Assembly (NCBI RefSeq): GCF_014200045.1
Contig: NZ_JACHOV010000002.1
Span: 248,001 to 312,000, forward strand
Source of the DNA: Rhizorhapis suberifaciens
Lineage (GTDB): Bacteria; Pseudomonadota; Alphaproteobacteria; Sphingomonadales; Sphingomonadaceae
DNA: 64,000 nucleotides
Direction: 5' to 3'
Positions 34,670-44,539 of this stretch are shown here, in pieces. The notes below the pieces were generated by a model. The model ran no database searches, was not told the DNA's origin, and worked only from the letters and a program-made list of their open reading frames with translations. The translations under genes and the position numbers were made by a program. Numbering within the stretch: the stretch's first letter is position 1; each line of letters starts with the position of its first letter.

Positions 34670-35935
34670 ATGAACGATATGACTCAAACGCCCGAAATGC
34701 TTATTTCCAACATGGCCCAGCGTGCGCGCCGGTCAGCGGCAGTGCTCGCTCAGGCGAGCGACGCCGAAAAAGCGCAGGCTTTGCGGCTTGCAGCGCAGGC
34801 GCTGCGCGAACGCGCGCAGGAGATTGCCGCAGCCAACGCCCGTGACATGGAAAACGCCGCATCGAACGGGCTTTCTTCGGCAATGCTGGATCGGCTTAAG
34901 CTTGACAGCGGCCGGATCGCAAGCATGGCCGATGCTGTGGAGGCGGTCGCGGGGCTCGCCGACCCGGTGGGCGCGATTATCGACCGGACAGAGCGGCCTA
35001 ATGGAATGGTGCTGCAACGGGTTCGCATTCCATTGGGAGTGATTGGCATCATTTATGAAAGCCGGCCCAACGTTACCGCCGACGCGGCCGCTCTCTGCCT
35101 CCGTTCCGGCAACGGCGTCATTTTGCGGGGTGGGACCGAAGCGGTTGAAAGCAACCGGACCATTCATGCGGCGATGGTGGAAGGGATCGTAGCTGCAGGG
35201 CTGCCCGCCGACTCCGTGCAATTAGTGCCCACTACCGATCGGGCGGCGGTTGGGGCCATGCTGAAGGCCGCCGGTCTGATCGACATCATCATTCCCCGGG
35301 GGGGCAAGGGATTGGTGGCGCGTGTTCAGGAAGAAGCGCGGGTGCCCGTGCTCGCGCATCTCGATGGTATCTGCCACACCTATGTACACCCCGCTGCGAA
35401 CGCGGAAATGGCGCAGAAGATCGTTCTTAATGCGAAGATGCGGCGGACCGGCATATGCGGCTCAATGGAAACGCTGTTGATCGACAAGGCTTTCGCCGAT
35501 CCTGCTCCTATCATTTCTTCGCTGCTGGAGGCCGGATGTGAAGTGCGGGGCGATGAGGCGCTGCAAGCGCTTGATGGGCGCGTAAAGGCTGCGGATGAGG
35601 CCGACTGGGACACGGAATATCTGGAGAGTATCGTATCCGCCCGCATTGTCGACGGTCTTGGGGAGGCGCTGGAGCACATCGATGCTCATAGCAGCCACCA
35701 TACGGATGCTATCATCACCGAAGACGCGGCCGCCGCGGAGAAATTTCTGAATAGCGTCGACAGCGCAATCGTAATGTGGAATGCGTCAACCCAGTTCGCC
35801 GACGGCGGCGAATTCGGCCTAGGGGCGGAGATCGGGATTTCCACCGGGAGAATTCATGCCAGGGGGCCCGTCGCGCTTGAGGGGCTGACCACTTATAAGT
35901 GGATCGTGCGAGGAACCGGTCAGATCCGTCCATAG
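34670..35935 (+). CDS. proA: Gamma-glutamyl phosphate reductase ProA
   Basis: 421-residue aldehyde-dehydrogenase-fold enzyme that reduces gamma-glutamyl phosphate to glutamate-5-semialdehyde in proline synthesis. The catalytic cysteine is in RRTGICGSMETLL; GVIGIIYESRPNVT and DGICHTYVH are family motifs. ATG 34670 has AGGG upstream; GTG at 34664 and ATG at 34679 are close alternatives. The proB gene is not in the window. Confidence 0.95.
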   Translation: MNDMTQTPEMLISNMAQRARRSAAVLAQASDAEKAQALRLAAQALRERAQEIAAANARDMENAASNGLSSAMLDRLKLDSGRIASMADAVEAVAGLADPVGAIIDRTERPNGMVLQRVRIPLGVIGIIYESRPNVTADAAALCLRSGNGVILRGGTEAVESNRTIHAAMVEGIVAAGLPADSVQLVPTTDRAAVGAMLKAAGLIDIIIPRGGKGLVARVQEEARVPVLAHLDGICHTYVHPAANAEMAQKIVLNAKMRRTGICGSMETLLIDKAFADPAPIISSLLEAGCEVRGDEALQALDGRVKAADEADWDTEYLESIVSARIVDGLGEALEHIDAHSSHHTDAIITEDAAAAEKFLNSVDSAIVMWNASTQFADGGEFGLGAEIGISTGRIHARGPVALEGLTTYKWIVRGTGQIRP

Positions 35936-35945
35936 GGCAGCAGGT

Positions 35946-35969
35946 CTTCGCGGTAACCTGTTACCGAAG
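35946..35969 (+). terminator. Stem-loop after proA, no T-run
   Basis: CTTC-gc-GGTAAC-ct-GTTACC-GAAG folds into a bulged hairpin 10 bases after the proA stop. There is no run of T, so it is a transcript-end candidate or an RNA-stability element. Confidence 0.35.
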
Positions 35970-36142
35970 CGGCGAGTAAGCCCATTGCTCCATCCTCCTG
36001 TGCGGGGTAGGATAGGCACGCCGGCTGTTCATGGTTGATGGTACGGAAAAGACGCCCGGCTGAACAAGGGCGCAAAAGATATGGCACGCCGGTTTGCAGG
36101 TGGTCTCACAAGGGCCGCCGTCAGCATGCGGAGAGGTGACAT

Positions 36143-36955
36143 ATGATCAGTACCCATCACGCGCATATGGACAGGGGCATTCCGGAAACCCGGATACGCA
36201 CATTGACGTTTGGAGATTTGCGGATTTCGTTGCGGCAGGGCTGGGATGATTTTCTGGACAAGCGGGGCGATCTCGTCTTCGTAGGCTTTATATATCCGAT
36301 CGTCGGTTTCTTTGCGATCGCTGTTGCACGCAATTGGGCGTTGCTGCCGATCATCTTTCCCTTGGTTGCTGGTTTGACGCTAATGGGTCCGGCGGTCGCA
36401 AGCGGTTTTTATGAACTGGCCCGGCGGCGCGAGCGCGGAATGAACGCCAGTTGGCGGCACTTCTTCCTGGAATTCAGAAGCCCCGCAATGCCATCCGTAG
36501 CGGCGCTGACGGCGATTCAATTCGGTATCTATGTACTGTGGCTGGCGGCCGCCTGGGCCGTTTATGCGGCGACATTGGGGCCGACGCAGCCGTCGGCCTG
36601 GACCATATTCCCGAACTCCTTTGGCGAGTTCCTAAGGGATGTGTTCACGACGCCGCAAGGCTGGGCGATGATCATCATCGGCAATCTGGTCGGCCTGATG
36701 TTCGCCATGGTGGTGCTCGCCATCAGCGTTGTGTCCTTCCCGATGCTGATAGATCGCCGTGCGGATGTCTATGAAGCGGTGCAAACTTCCGTGCGGGTGA
36801 CGATGCACAATCCCATGGTCATCCTGACCTGGGGCCTGATCGTTGCGGCGCTCCTTCTTTTGGGCGCTTTGCCTTTCTTCATTGGACTTGCGGTGGTGTT
36901 GCCGGTGCTCGGCTATGCCACCTGGCACCTCTATACCCGCGCTGTCGAGCGGTGA
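36143..36955 (+). CDS. DUF2189 integral membrane protein
   Basis: 270 residues with about six transmembrane helices (for example LVFVGFIYPIVGFFAIAVA and IVAALLLLGALPFFIGLAVV) and the cytoplasmic segment SFPMLIDRRADVYEAVQTSV, typical of DUF2189. Function is unknown. About 200 bases upstream separate it from proA and contain no gene. GGAGAGG precedes the ATG. Confidence 0.82.
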   Translation: MISTHHAHMDRGIPETRIRTLTFGDLRISLRQGWDDFLDKRGDLVFVGFIYPIVGFFAIAVARNWALLPIIFPLVAGLTLMGPAVASGFYELARRRERGMNASWRHFFLEFRSPAMPSVAALTAIQFGIYVLWLAAAWAVYAATLGPTQPSAWTIFPNSFGEFLRDVFTTPQGWAMIIIGNLVGLMFAMVVLAISVVSFPMLIDRRADVYEAVQTSVRVTMHNPMVILTWGLIVAALLLLGALPFFIGLAVVLPVLGYATWHLYTRAVER

Positions 36956-37039
36956 GGGTGGCCGGGCGTGCTCTACGGCGCGCCCGGTTTCAACCTATCC
37001 TTATTGTAACTTTTACCTGCAACCCCGATAGACGGTTGC

Positions 37040-37723
37040 ATGTACCGATCCGACAAGATCAGCGCCGCGACCCTGACAGGCCTGTTGGGCGGCTCCTTCA
37101 ATCCTGCACATGGCGGGCATAGGGCCATTTCACTTTTCGCGATGAAGGCGCTGGAACTGACCGAAATGTGGTGGCTCGTGTCGCCCGGTAACCCACTGAA
37201 AGCGGAATCCGGCATGGCGCCGCTGTCGGCTAGGCTAGCTTCGGCCGAACGTCAGGCGAGAGGAGCCCCCATCTACCCGACGGCGATAGAGGCGCAGTTG
37301 GGCACCCGCTTTACCGTCGACACCCTTCAAAAACTGGTTCGCCGCTACCCGAAACGTCGCTTCATCTGGATTATGGGAGCCGACAATCTGTTGCAATTCC
37401 ATCACTGGAGGCGCTGGCGCGATATCGCGCGGACAATGCCGATTGCAGTCATCGCCCGTCCGGGCTATGATAGCGCTGCCCGTGCGGCCGTCGCAATGGG
37501 CTGGCTGCGGCGCTTCGTCCGGCCCGCCAGTCACAAGACAAGATGGACGGATTGGAGACCGCCGGCGCTTGTGCTTTTGCGCTTTCGCCCAGATCCAAGA
37601 TCGGCAACCCTGCTACGGCGGGCTAACCCAAATTGGCATCATGACATGAACGGCCGCGTTCTGCGCGACCGTGTGACGCGTTTCTCGACACCGGCAAAGG
37701 AGGTAAATTGCCAAAACCCTTAG
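37040..37723 (+). CDS. nadD: Nicotinate-nucleotide adenylyltransferase NadD
   Basis: 227-residue nucleotidyltransferase that makes deamido-NAD from nicotinate mononucleotide and ATP. The N-terminal GGSFNPAHGGHRAIS is the nucleotide-binding motif (HxGH type: H-G-G-H), followed by WWLVSPGNPLK and WIMGADNLLQFHHW. The 3' end overlaps rsfS by 16 bases, a common nadD-rsfS operon. Confidence 0.93.
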   Translation: MYRSDKISAATLTGLLGGSFNPAHGGHRAISLFAMKALELTEMWWLVSPGNPLKAESGMAPLSARLASAERQARGAPIYPTAIEAQLGTRFTVDTLQKLVRRYPKRRFIWIMGADNLLQFHHWRRWRDIARTMPIAVIARPGYDSAARAAVAMGWLRRFVRPASHKTRWTDWRPPALVLLRFRPDPRSATLLRRANPNWHHDMNGRVLRDRVTRFSTPAKEVNCQNP

Positions 37724-38100
37724 CAGCCAACGACGCGGCTGATGACGCCGCTTCTGTTGAAGCCCTGCACCAAATGGTGCTCCAGTCGCTTGACGACGAT
37801 CAGGCGCAGGAAACCGTATCCATCCCGTTACAAGGCAAGAGCAGCATTGCCGATCACATGGTGATTGCGTCAGGCCGTTCGACCCGACAGGTCGCCTCCA
37901 TGGCGCACAAGCTTGCCGACCGCATCAAGCAGCAGACGGGACGCATCGCCCGCATTGAAGGCTTGCCAGCCGCCGACTGGGTGCTGATCGACGCGGGTGA
38001 CGTGATCGTCCACCTTTTCCGCCCGGAAGTGCGCAGCTTCTATAATCTAGAGCGGATGTGGGGATTTTCGGATACGCCTGCTCTGGCTGAAGCACGGTAG
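37708..38100 (+). CDS. rsfS: Ribosomal silencing factor RsfS
   Basis: 130-residue RsfS (Iojap/YbeB), which binds uL14 on the 50S subunit and blocks subunit joining under nutrient limitation. SSIADHMVIASGRSTRQV and DWVLIDAGDVIVHLF are the family motifs. It starts with TTG at 37708, strongly supported by AAAGGAGG about 5 bases upstream. Overlaps nadD by 16 bases. Confidence 0.92.
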   Translation: MPKPLAANDAADDAASVEALHQMVLQSLDDDQAQETVSIPLQGKSSIADHMVIASGRSTRQVASMAHKLADRIKQQTGRIARIEGLPAADWVLIDAGDVIVHLFRPEVRSFYNLERMWGFSDTPALAEAR

Positions 38101-38157
38101 GTTCGGGGCTCTTGCTTCGGCAGGAGCTATAGCAGAGCTGTATTCCTTGTGCCCAAG

Positions 38158-38174
38158 CTCCCGCGCTGCGGGAG
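38158..38174 (+). terminator. Stem-loop after rsfS, no T-run
   Basis: CTCCCGC-GCT-GCGGGAG, a perfect 7-bp stem in the 118-base gap between rsfS and the convergent CorC-type gene. No following T-run, so termination is unproven. Confidence 0.3.
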
Positions 38175-38218
38175 TGCAGGGATGTTGAGCGTTCATAAGG
38201 CGGCTCGTCGCGAGGACG

Positions 38219-39511
38219 TTATTCTTCGTTCACTAACAGCTTGTCGATCTTTCGCCCGTCCATATCGACGATCTCGAAACGCCAACCCTGATCATGGAAA
38301 TGCTCGCCCACCTGCGGCAAATGCTTCAGTACCCATAGGGCATGGCCGGCAACCGTGGCATAGTCGCGGTGCTCGGGCAGGGTGATCCCCAGCCGATCGG
38401 CCAGGGCGTCGGCCGGCATTTGGCCTGATATCAGCAAACTGCCATCCTCCCGTTCCACCAGGGCAGGTTCGGAACCGATATCCTGGTCGGATGCAAATTC
38501 GCCTGCAATCGCGGTGAGCAGGTCGGTCGGGGTCACAATACCTTCGAAATGGCCATATTCGTCATGGACCAGCAGCATCGGGACCTCTGCCTTGCGAAGG
38601 TGATCCAGCGCATCCATCGCGTCGAGCTGGTCCGGCACCACCTCCGCCCGCCGCATCAGTTGGCGCAGGTCCAGCGCTTCGCCCCGAAACTGCGCCGACA
38701 CGATATCGCGGGCCTGAACGACGCCGATTATGTCTTCCACCGATCCTTCCGCCACGGGCAGCCTCGTGTGCGGGCTTTCCTGCAACCTGGAGCGGATGGC
38801 GAGGTCATCGGCGTCGGCATCGATCCAATCGACCTCGGTGCGCGGCGTCATCACTTCGCGCACAGGCCGGTCGGCCAGGCGGACAACGCCCGAAATAATG
38901 GCGCGCTCGCTTTCCTCAATGACGCCCGATCTGCTGGCCTCCGCAACGATCAGATGCAGTTCCTCCGCCGTCACATGGCTTTGCGATTCACGATCCATGC
39001 CCAGCAGGCGGAAAATGAGAGCGCTGCTGCCGTCCAGGATCCATACGACGGGGGCCGTCAGGCGGGAGAGCCAAAGCATCGGCGTGGCCATCAATACGGC
39101 AATGCGCTCTGGCGCGCGCAATGCAAACTGCTTTGGCACTAACTCGCCAACAATCAGGGAGAAATAGGTGACCAATGTGATCACCAGCGCAAATCCCAGG
39201 TTTTCAGCCGTGTCCGGCTTCAGGCCCAGAAGCGCCATTCGCTCGGCCACAGGCTGGCCCAGGCTTGCTCCGGAATAGGCGCCCGCCAGGATGCCGATAA
39301 GCGTAATGCCGATTTGCACGGTGGACAGGAATTTTCCGGGATCCGCAGCCAGGTTCAACGCCGTGCGTGCGCCTCGCTTCCCTCCCTTTTCCAGGGCCTG
39401 AAGACGCTGCTTGCGTGATGAGACAATGGCGAGTTCGGACATGGCGAACAAGCCGTTGAGCGCGATCAGCGCCAATATGATCGCCACGTCGATCCACGGA
39501 AAGGGGGTCAT
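38219..39511 (-). CDS. CNNM/CBS transporter-associated protein (HlyC/CorC family)
   Basis: 430 residues: an N-terminal CNNM (DUF21) domain with membrane helices (IDVAIILALIALNGLFAMSE), two CBS domains between about 200 and 330 (REVMTPRTEVDWIDAD and HFEGIVTPTDLLTAIAGE) and a C-terminal CorC/HlyC domain. Related proteins take part in Mg2+ or Co2+ transport; some are annotated as hemolysins without good evidence. Ion specificity cannot be read. A possible link to cobalt supply is speculation. Confidence 0.85.
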   Translation of the reverse strand: MTPFPWIDVAIILALIALNGLFAMSELAIVSSRKQRLQALEKGGKRGARTALNLAADPGKFLSTVQIGITLIGILAGAYSGASLGQPVAERMALLGLKPDTAENLGFALVITLVTYFSLIVGELVPKQFALRAPERIAVLMATPMLWLSRLTAPVVWILDGSSALIFRLLGMDRESQSHVTAEELHLIVAEASRSGVIEESERAIISGVVRLADRPVREVMTPRTEVDWIDADADDLAIRSRLQESPHTRLPVAEGSVEDIIGVVQARDIVSAQFRGEALDLRQLMRRAEVVPDQLDAMDALDHLRKAEVPMLLVHDEYGHFEGIVTPTDLLTAIAGEFASDQDIGSEPALVEREDGSLLISGQMPADALADRLGITLPEHRDYATVAGHALWVLKHLPQVGEHFHDQGWRFEIVDMDGRKIDKLLVNEE

Positions 39512-39656
39512 GATCAGGCCTTATTGACCGGTTTCTTTCAATTTCACAACAAGCCTCTCATCCCAGGTTCAATTCGGATGTGGAACTAATCGACTTGCAG
39601 GACCGTTGCCTGCCGGTCCTCCTTCAACAGAGGAACGCTGAAAAAAGGAGCATTAA

Positions 39657-40337
39657 ATGCTTATTCGTTACAAGATTCTGGGTGCGGGAGCGATGGGCGC
39701 AATTTTGCTGACCGCCGCCTGCACCACTAATCCGGAAACCGGAAACAAGCGGATTTCCCGCGCTGCGATCGGCGGGGTCGCGGGCGCTGTCGGCGGCTAT
39801 TTCCTGGGCGATCTGATTGGCGGCAAGCGGGATCGGACCGAGAAGATAGTGGGCGCTGGCATTGGCGCGGTCGCGGGCGCCGGCATCGGGGCTTATATGG
39901 ACGCGCAGGAAAAGAAGCTGCGTCAGGAAACCGCAGGGAGCGGCGTGGACGTTATTCGCGAAGGCGATAATCTGATGCTGCGCATGCCATCGGGCATTAC
40001 CTTCGCCTATGATCGCGCCGAGGTTCAGCCGCAGTTCCAGCCGGTCCTCAACGACGTGGCGAAGGTGCTGAAGGATTATCCAAGTACCTATATCGACGTC
40101 TATGGACACACCGATAGCGATGGTTCCGACGCCTATAATCAGAGCCTGAGCGAACGGCGTGCCCAGTCGGTCGCCAATTATCTCGGTGTGCAAGGCGTGC
40201 AAACCGCGCGCATCGCCACTCGGGGTTTTGGTGAAACACAGCCGATTGGAAGCAATACCACTGCGGAGGGTAAGGCCCAGAACCGCCGCGTTGAGATCAA
40301 GATCGTACCTGTGACCCAAAGCGACGTCGCGGCTTGA
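39657..40337 (+). CDS. OmpA-domain outer-membrane lipoprotein
   Basis: 226 residues. The signal ends in the lipobox LTAACT. A glycine-zipper (AIGGVAGAVGGYFLGDLIGG and a second copy further on) is followed by an OmpA C-terminal domain with YGHTDSDGSDAYNQSLSERR and GEAQPIG-type sequence binding peptidoglycan. It tethers the outer membrane to the wall. AAAAGGAG lies upstream of the ATG. The OmpA box resembles the YiaD group. Confidence 0.87.
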   Translation: MLIRYKILGAGAMGAILLTAACTTNPETGNKRISRAAIGGVAGAVGGYFLGDLIGGKRDRTEKIVGAGIGAVAGAGIGAYMDAQEKKLRQETAGSGVDVIREGDNLMLRMPSGITFAYDRAEVQPQFQPVLNDVAKVLKDYPSTYIDVYGHTDSDGSDAYNQSLSERRAQSVANYLGVQGVQTARIATRGFGETQPIGSNTTAEGKAQNRRVEIKIVPVTQSDVAA

Positions 40338-40345
40338 TCTTCGCC

Positions 40346-40380
40346 ATTCTCCCTCTCCTTGCATTTAGGAGAGGGAGAAT
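40346..40380. terminator. Bidirectional stem-loop between OmpA lipoprotein and PhzF genes
   Basis: ATTCTCCCTCTCCT and AGGAGAGGGAGAAT form a perfect 14-bp stem with a 7-base loop. It covers the last codons of the phzF-type gene and sits 8 bases after the lipoprotein stop, suited to ending both convergent transcripts. T-runs are short on either side. Confidence 0.65.
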
Positions 40381-41153
40381 GTCCCTTCGATGATCGTCAC
40401 ACATTGTCCGCCCAGAATGGCGCGTTCGCCCGCTAGACGGCAATCCACATACCCACCCCGGGCGCTCGCCTGGTAAGCCGTGAAATTATCGCGTTCCAGC
40501 CGGTCCGTCCAATAAGGCGTCAGCAGGCAGTGGACCGATCCGGTCACCGGGTCCTCGTTTATACCAGCTCCTGGTGCGAAGACTCGGCTTACGATATCGG
40601 TCTTGAGGCCCGGCGCCGTCGCGATGAACAGGATGTCGCCCATTTCCCCCAGAGCGGTGAAATCGGGGCGAAGCGCCCGAACTTTCGTCTCGTTGTCATA
40701 AATGAGCAAGCTATATCCCCCGTCCCGCCAGCGGGTTTCCACGGGTTTGCTTCCCATGGCCGTCACGACCTCGGGAAGATCCTTGGGCGCACTTTCCCAG
40801 GCGGGCAGGTCCAGTTCATAACCTTGGGCCGTCCGGCGGACCTCCAATATACCCGCTTTGCGGGTCCGAAAGCGGATTGCATCGCTCTTGATCAGCACAT
40901 GGCCGCTGGCAAGCGTCGCATGGCCGCACAGCGCCACCTCCACCAGCGGAGTGAACCAGCGAAGCTCATAATCCGCTTCCGCATCATTCGCGGCCGGTAT
41001 GACAAATGCCGTTTCCGCCAGGTTGTTCTCTGCGGCAATTGCTTGCAACACGGGATCAGGCAGCCACTTATCAAGGGACATGACGGCTGCTGGATTTCCC
41101 GAAAAGGCACGGGAGGCAAAGGCGTCTACCTGGGTGAATGGGATCTGGGTCAT
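40365..41153 (-). CDS. PhzF-family isomerase
   Basis: 262 residues with the diaminopimelate-epimerase-like fold of PhzF. Signature segments are TQVDAFASRAFSGNPAAVM at the N-terminus, NLAETAFV, LCGHATLASGHV and GAGINEDPVTGSVHCLL. A catalytic glutamate in AETAFV is present as in PhzF enzymes. Without phenazine genes nearby the substrate is unknown; many family members act in unrelated metabolism. Confidence 0.83.
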   Translation of the reverse strand: MTQIPFTQVDAFASRAFSGNPAAVMSLDKWLPDPVLQAIAAENNLAETAFVIPAANDAEADYELRWFTPLVEVALCGHATLASGHVLIKSDAIRFRTRKAGILEVRRTAQGYELDLPAWESAPKDLPEVVTAMGSKPVETRWRDGGYSLLIYDNETKVRALRPDFTALGEMGDILFIATAPGLKTDIVSRVFAPGAGINEDPVTGSVHCLLTPYWTDRLERDNFTAYQASARGGYVDCRLAGERAILGGQCVTIIEGTFSLS

Positions 41154-41174
41154 GAAAACATCCTTGGGCAGAGC

Positions 41175-41401
41175 TCAGCTAAAACTTGCCTTCACGCCAT
41201 CGATGACAAACTGGGTTGCGAGCGCAGCCAGCAACACGCCCAGCAGCAGGTTGCGATGCCCACCGCGCGCATGGCCATCGAGCGGCGCTGAATAGCTGGC
41301 GCTTCGCGGGTGACGCTTGCATAGATGGGGGCGCAGCCGAGCGGGTCGATGACCACAAAGAATGTGATGAAGGCAGAGACGAAGAGTTCAAACAGGTTGA
41401 T
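41175..41401 (-). pseudogene. Remnant of a MarC-family membrane protein
   Basis: On the minus strand, NLFELFVSAFITFFVVIDPL and GCAPIYASVTREAPAIQRRS read as the N-terminus of a MarC-type protein (usually about 200 residues). After RAVGIA the sequence jumps, in another frame, to NLLLGVLLAALATQFVIDGV, matching the MarC C-terminus, and stops. More than 100 codons are missing and no normal start codon is present (an in-frame TGA lies just upstream). It is an internal-deletion pseudogene. Confidence 0.82.
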
Positions 41402-41500
41402 GTCTCCTCAGGCCGAAGAGGTAATTACCCCGCTCTCTTTTGGACGGGTCAGAGATATGGCCCGCCGTCACCCAATCAGTCACGCTAGGGCATTTCCCAG

Positions 41501-42394
41501 TTACAAACCCTCTGGCGCGGGTAACCCGCCTCGCTGGCAGGCAGCCACCAGCGTATTGCGCAAGAGGACCGCGATCGTCATTGGTCCAACGCCGCCAGGG
41601 ACCGGCGTAATGGCACGGACATGGCTCATGGCCTCCGACGTTGCGACGTCGCCCACCAGGCTGGTTTTGCCTTCGACCGGATCGACGACACGGTTGATGC
41701 CCACGTCGATGACAACCGCGTCCGGTTTTATCCAGTCGCCCTTGATCATTTCCGGTTGGCCCACAGCCGCGACAACGATGTCGGCCCGGTGTACGACGGA
41801 AGCGAGGTCGCGCGTCCGGCTGTGTGCCAAGGTAACGGTGCAGTTTTCCTTGAGCAAAAGCTGGGCCATCGGCTTCCCGACAATGTTGGATCGGCCCACG
41901 ATGACGGCTTCCAGTCCGTCCAGATCGCCCAGTTCGTCCTTCAGCAGCATCAGGCAGCCGAGCGGGGTGCACGGAACGAGCGCCTCTTCACCCACCGCAA
42001 GCTTGCCCGCGTTGACCACGTGAAAACCATCTACGTCTTTGGCCGGATCAATCGCCGCTATGACGGCCTTGTCGTCAATATGCTTGGGCAGGGGCAATTG
42101 CACCAATATGCCGTCGATGCGGTCATCGCCGTTCAGTTCTTCGACCAGCTCCAGCAGTTCATCCTGGCTGATCGTCGCGGGTCGTTTGAATTCGAAACTT
42201 TCCATGCCGGCGGCCAAGGTAGCCTTGCCTTTGCTGCGGACATAGACGCTGCTCGCTGGATCTTCTCCGACCAGAACCACGGCAAGGCCGGGCTTGCGCC
42301 CAGACTGCGCCGCGAAGGCCTTCACTCCGCCAGCCACCTGTTCCCGCAAGCGTGCGGCAAAGGCTTTTCCATCGATGATTCGTCCAACTTTCAT
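41501..42394 (-). CDS. folD: Methylenetetrahydrofolate dehydrogenase/cyclohydrolase FolD
   Basis: 297-residue bifunctional enzyme of one-carbon metabolism. Motifs: [46 protein letters not shown] and [16 protein letters not shown]. The stop end is intact and the ATG overlaps the YggU stop by 4 bases, so these genes form an operon (YggT, YggU, folD reading right to left). Confidence 0.95.
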   Translation of the reverse strand: MKVGRIIDGKAFAARLREQVAGGVKAFAAQSGRKPGLAVVLVGEDPASSVYVRSKGKATLAAGMESFEFKRPATISQDELLELVEELNGDDRIDGILVQLPLPKHIDDKAVIAAIDPAKDVDGFHVVNAGKLAVGEEALVPCTPLGCLMLLKDELGDLDGLEAVIVGRSNIVGKPMAQLLLKENCTVTLAHSRTRDLASVVHRADIVVAAVGQPEMIKGDWIKPDAVVIDVGINRVVDPVEGKTSLVGDVATSEAMSHVRAITPVPGGVGPMTIAVLLRNTLVAACQRGGLPAPEGL

Positions 42395-42708
42395 CTACCA
42401 CCTGTTAATGTCTGGAGCTTGGCCGCGATGGCATCGTCCGGGCCAACAATGCGCACCCGCTTTAGCCGCGATGTATCACCAGATTCCAGCAAAATCGCCG
42501 CAGGAGCCATGTTCAGCGCTTTTGCGAGCAATTTTATGAGCGCCGCATTGGCCTTGCCCTTCTCTGGAACTGATCGGACTGTAGCGCGAAGCCATAAAGC
42601 GCCGTGAGCGTCCTCCCAGCTTCCGCCGATGGCTTCCACCGCCGAGCGGGGGGTTAGCCTGATCGACAGAATGATATCTTTGTTATCCAGGCGCCATGGC
42701 CGGGACAA
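42391..42708 (-). CDS. YggU-family (DUF167) protein
   Basis: 105 residues matching DUF167: [36 protein letters not shown] and [18 protein letters not shown]. Biochemical function is unknown, but it is widely conserved beside YggT and folD or proC. Sits between YggT (3-base gap) and folD (4-base overlap). Confidence 0.85.
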   Translation of the reverse strand: MSRPWRLDNKDIILSIRLTPRSAVEAIGGSWEDAHGALWLRATVRSVPEKGKANAALIKLLAKALNMAPAAILLESGDTSRLKRVRIVGPDDAIAAKLQTLTGGR

Positions 42709-42711
42709 AGA

Positions 42712-43005
42712 TCAGGCCACGGCGTAATAGATTTGCGGCAAAATGACCTGCTGGATAATATATATTCCAAGCAGCACGACCAGCGGCGAGAGGTCGAGTG
42801 CGCCCAGATCCGGCATGATCCGGCGGATGGGCCGGTATATTGGGGCTGTGATCTTATCGAGCGCGTAGAGTATGTTGCGCACGAAATCATTATAGGTGTT
42901 GATCACATTGAACGCGATCAACCAGGACAGAATGGCCTGAATGATGATGATCCACCAGATGACGTTGAGCAGGATATTGATGATCTGAATAATCGCGACC
43001 AGCAT
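42712..43005 (-). CDS. YggT-family membrane protein
   Basis: 97 residues with two hydrophobic segments (ILLNVIWWIIIIQAILSWL and LSPLVVLLGIYIIQQVI) and the family motif DKITAPIYRPIRRIMP. Function unknown; YggT relatives affect envelope stress and cation handling. The leading gene of the yggT-yggU-folD run. Confidence 0.87.
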   Translation of the reverse strand: MLVAIIQIINILLNVIWWIIIIQAILSWLIAFNVINTYNDFVRNILYALDKITAPIYRPIRRIMPDLGALDLSPLVVLLGIYIIQQVILPQIYYAVA

Positions 43006-43056
43006 CGATTTCTCCGTCCGGTTTGGATTTGCTGTATTGTAGAGATAAGGCGCTTG

Positions 43057-43959
43057 TCAAACGCGGACGAGCGTGCCTGCCCCCCGTTTGGTAAAGACTT
43101 CGAGCAGCATGGCGTGCGGCACGCGTCCGTCCAGTATGACAGCGGCGTCCACGCCACCCTCCACTGCCTGAACGCAGGTTTCCAATTTCGGTATCATACC
43201 GCCTGAGATGGTCCCATCCTTGCGAAGGGTTCCGATGTCCGCAGGCGACAGATCGGTTAGCAGATCGCCCTGCTTGTCCAGCACACCTGGAACATCGGTC
43301 AGCAGGAATAGGCGTGATGCCCCCATGGCCGCCGCAATGGCGCCCGCCATCGTGTCCGCATTGATATTATAGGTATGCCCATCCTCGCCAATGCCGATCG
43401 GCGCGACTACCGGAATCATGCCTGCAGCGCTTATAGTGTCGAGGAGGCTCCGGTCGATGTGGCTTGGTTCCCCCACAAAGCCCAGATCCACAATTCGCTC
43501 TATATTGCTGTCTGGATCCTTCTGCGTCCGCCGTACCTTTGTGGCGGTGACAAAGCCGCCATCCTTGCCGGAAATGCCAACCGCGCGGCCCCCGGCCTGG
43601 CCGATCCAGCTCACCAATTCCTTGTTGATCGCGCCGGAAAGCACCATTTCGGCGATCCGCGCTGTTTCACTGTCGGTGACGCGCAAACCGTCCACGAATT
43701 CCGATTCGACGTCCAGCTGTTTCAACATCGCGCCAATCTGCGGGCCGCCGCCATGAACGACGACCGGATTGATGCCCACCGCTTTCAATAAGACAACGTC
43801 TTCAGCAAAATCCCGTGCAAGTTCCGGATCGCCCATGGCATGGCCGCCATATTTGACGACGAAGGTCTTGCCCGCATAGCGCTGCATATAGGGCAGGGCC
43901 TCGGTCAGGGTTTCGGCCTTGGCGAGAAGCGCGGGATCGGGGGCGTGTTTCTGGCTCAT
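43057..43959 (-). CDS. argB: Acetylglutamate kinase ArgB
   Basis: 300-residue amino-acid kinase that phosphorylates N-acetylglutamate in arginine synthesis. [26 protein letters not shown] and [19 protein letters not shown] are family motifs. Arginine feedback inhibition is common for such kinases, but was not assessed here. It lies about 50 bases upstream of the yggT gene. Confidence 0.95.
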   Translation of the reverse strand: MSQKHAPDPALLAKAETLTEALPYMQRYAGKTFVVKYGGHAMGDPELARDFAEDVVLLKAVGINPVVVHGGGPQIGAMLKQLDVESEFVDGLRVTDSETARIAEMVLSGAINKELVSWIGQAGGRAVGISGKDGGFVTATKVRRTQKDPDSNIERIVDLGFVGEPSHIDRSLLDTISAAGMIPVVAPIGIGEDGHTYNINADTMAGAIAAAMGASRLFLLTDVPGVLDKQGDLLTDLSPADIGTLRKDGTISGGMIPKLETCVQAVEGGVDAAVILDGRVPHAMLLEVFTKRGAGTLVRV

Positions 43960-44086
43960 TGCGCTTCCCTATCGCGACCGCACGTAATGGCAAGCATGAT
44001 GTGCATTTGCGAGAATTTCCCTGCCTTCAACAGAAAACGCGCCCTGTGGCCAAGGCGCGTTCCATTCTGTTCCGAACTTTAAAAGC

Positions 44087-44434
44087 TTACATCAGCTTCC
44101 AGGTCAGCGGAAGGACAACCGAAGCCGCACCGCCGGCGGGTGCAGGGAACTTGCCAACCTTCGCAGGAAGGGCAAGCGCTTCGCGATCAAGCACCGACGA
44201 GCCCGAGGGAGCGACCAGCTCCACATTGGACACCGAGCCATCTGCGCCGACCGTCAGCTTCACCTTGACCGTGCCTTCATCACCACGCATTTGCGCGGCG
44301 CGGGGATAGGTCTGCTTGGCGGCGACCAGCTTGGCAACAGTACGCTGCCAATCGGCGCTCTGCGCGAAAGCGGGAGTGGAAAGCGCAACCGCACCGGCGG
44401 CTGCAATCAGGCTGGCAAACAATTTCTTGGACAT
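44087..44434 (-). CDS. Exported TonB C-terminal-domain protein
   Basis: 115 residues with a signal peptide (ALSTPAFAQS) and a TonB-type domain (GTVKVKLTVGADGSVSNVEL, then the last beta strand LPLTWKLM). There is no N-terminal transmembrane anchor or Pro-rich spacer, so it is not a full energy transducer; it may be a small periplasmic TonB-like adapter. Stand-alone gene. Confidence 0.75.
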   Translation of the reverse strand: MSKKLFASLIAAAGAVALSTPAFAQSADWQRTVAKLVAAKQTYPRAAQMRGDEGTVKVKLTVGADGSVSNVELVAPSGSSVLDREALALPAKVGKFPAPAGGAASVVLPLTWKLM

Positions 44435-44539
44435 TCGTGACCTCGTCTTCCTTATAATGTCCCCATTGTCAGTAGGGGAAGTGCTAGTGTTCGTTGATTA
44501 AGATCGGCTATTTTGATGTGGTTAATTTGACTTCATTCT

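Noticed and set aside
41621-42607. 328-codon frame opposite folD and the YggU gene
   Set aside because: Crosses two real genes antisense, with no family resemblance.
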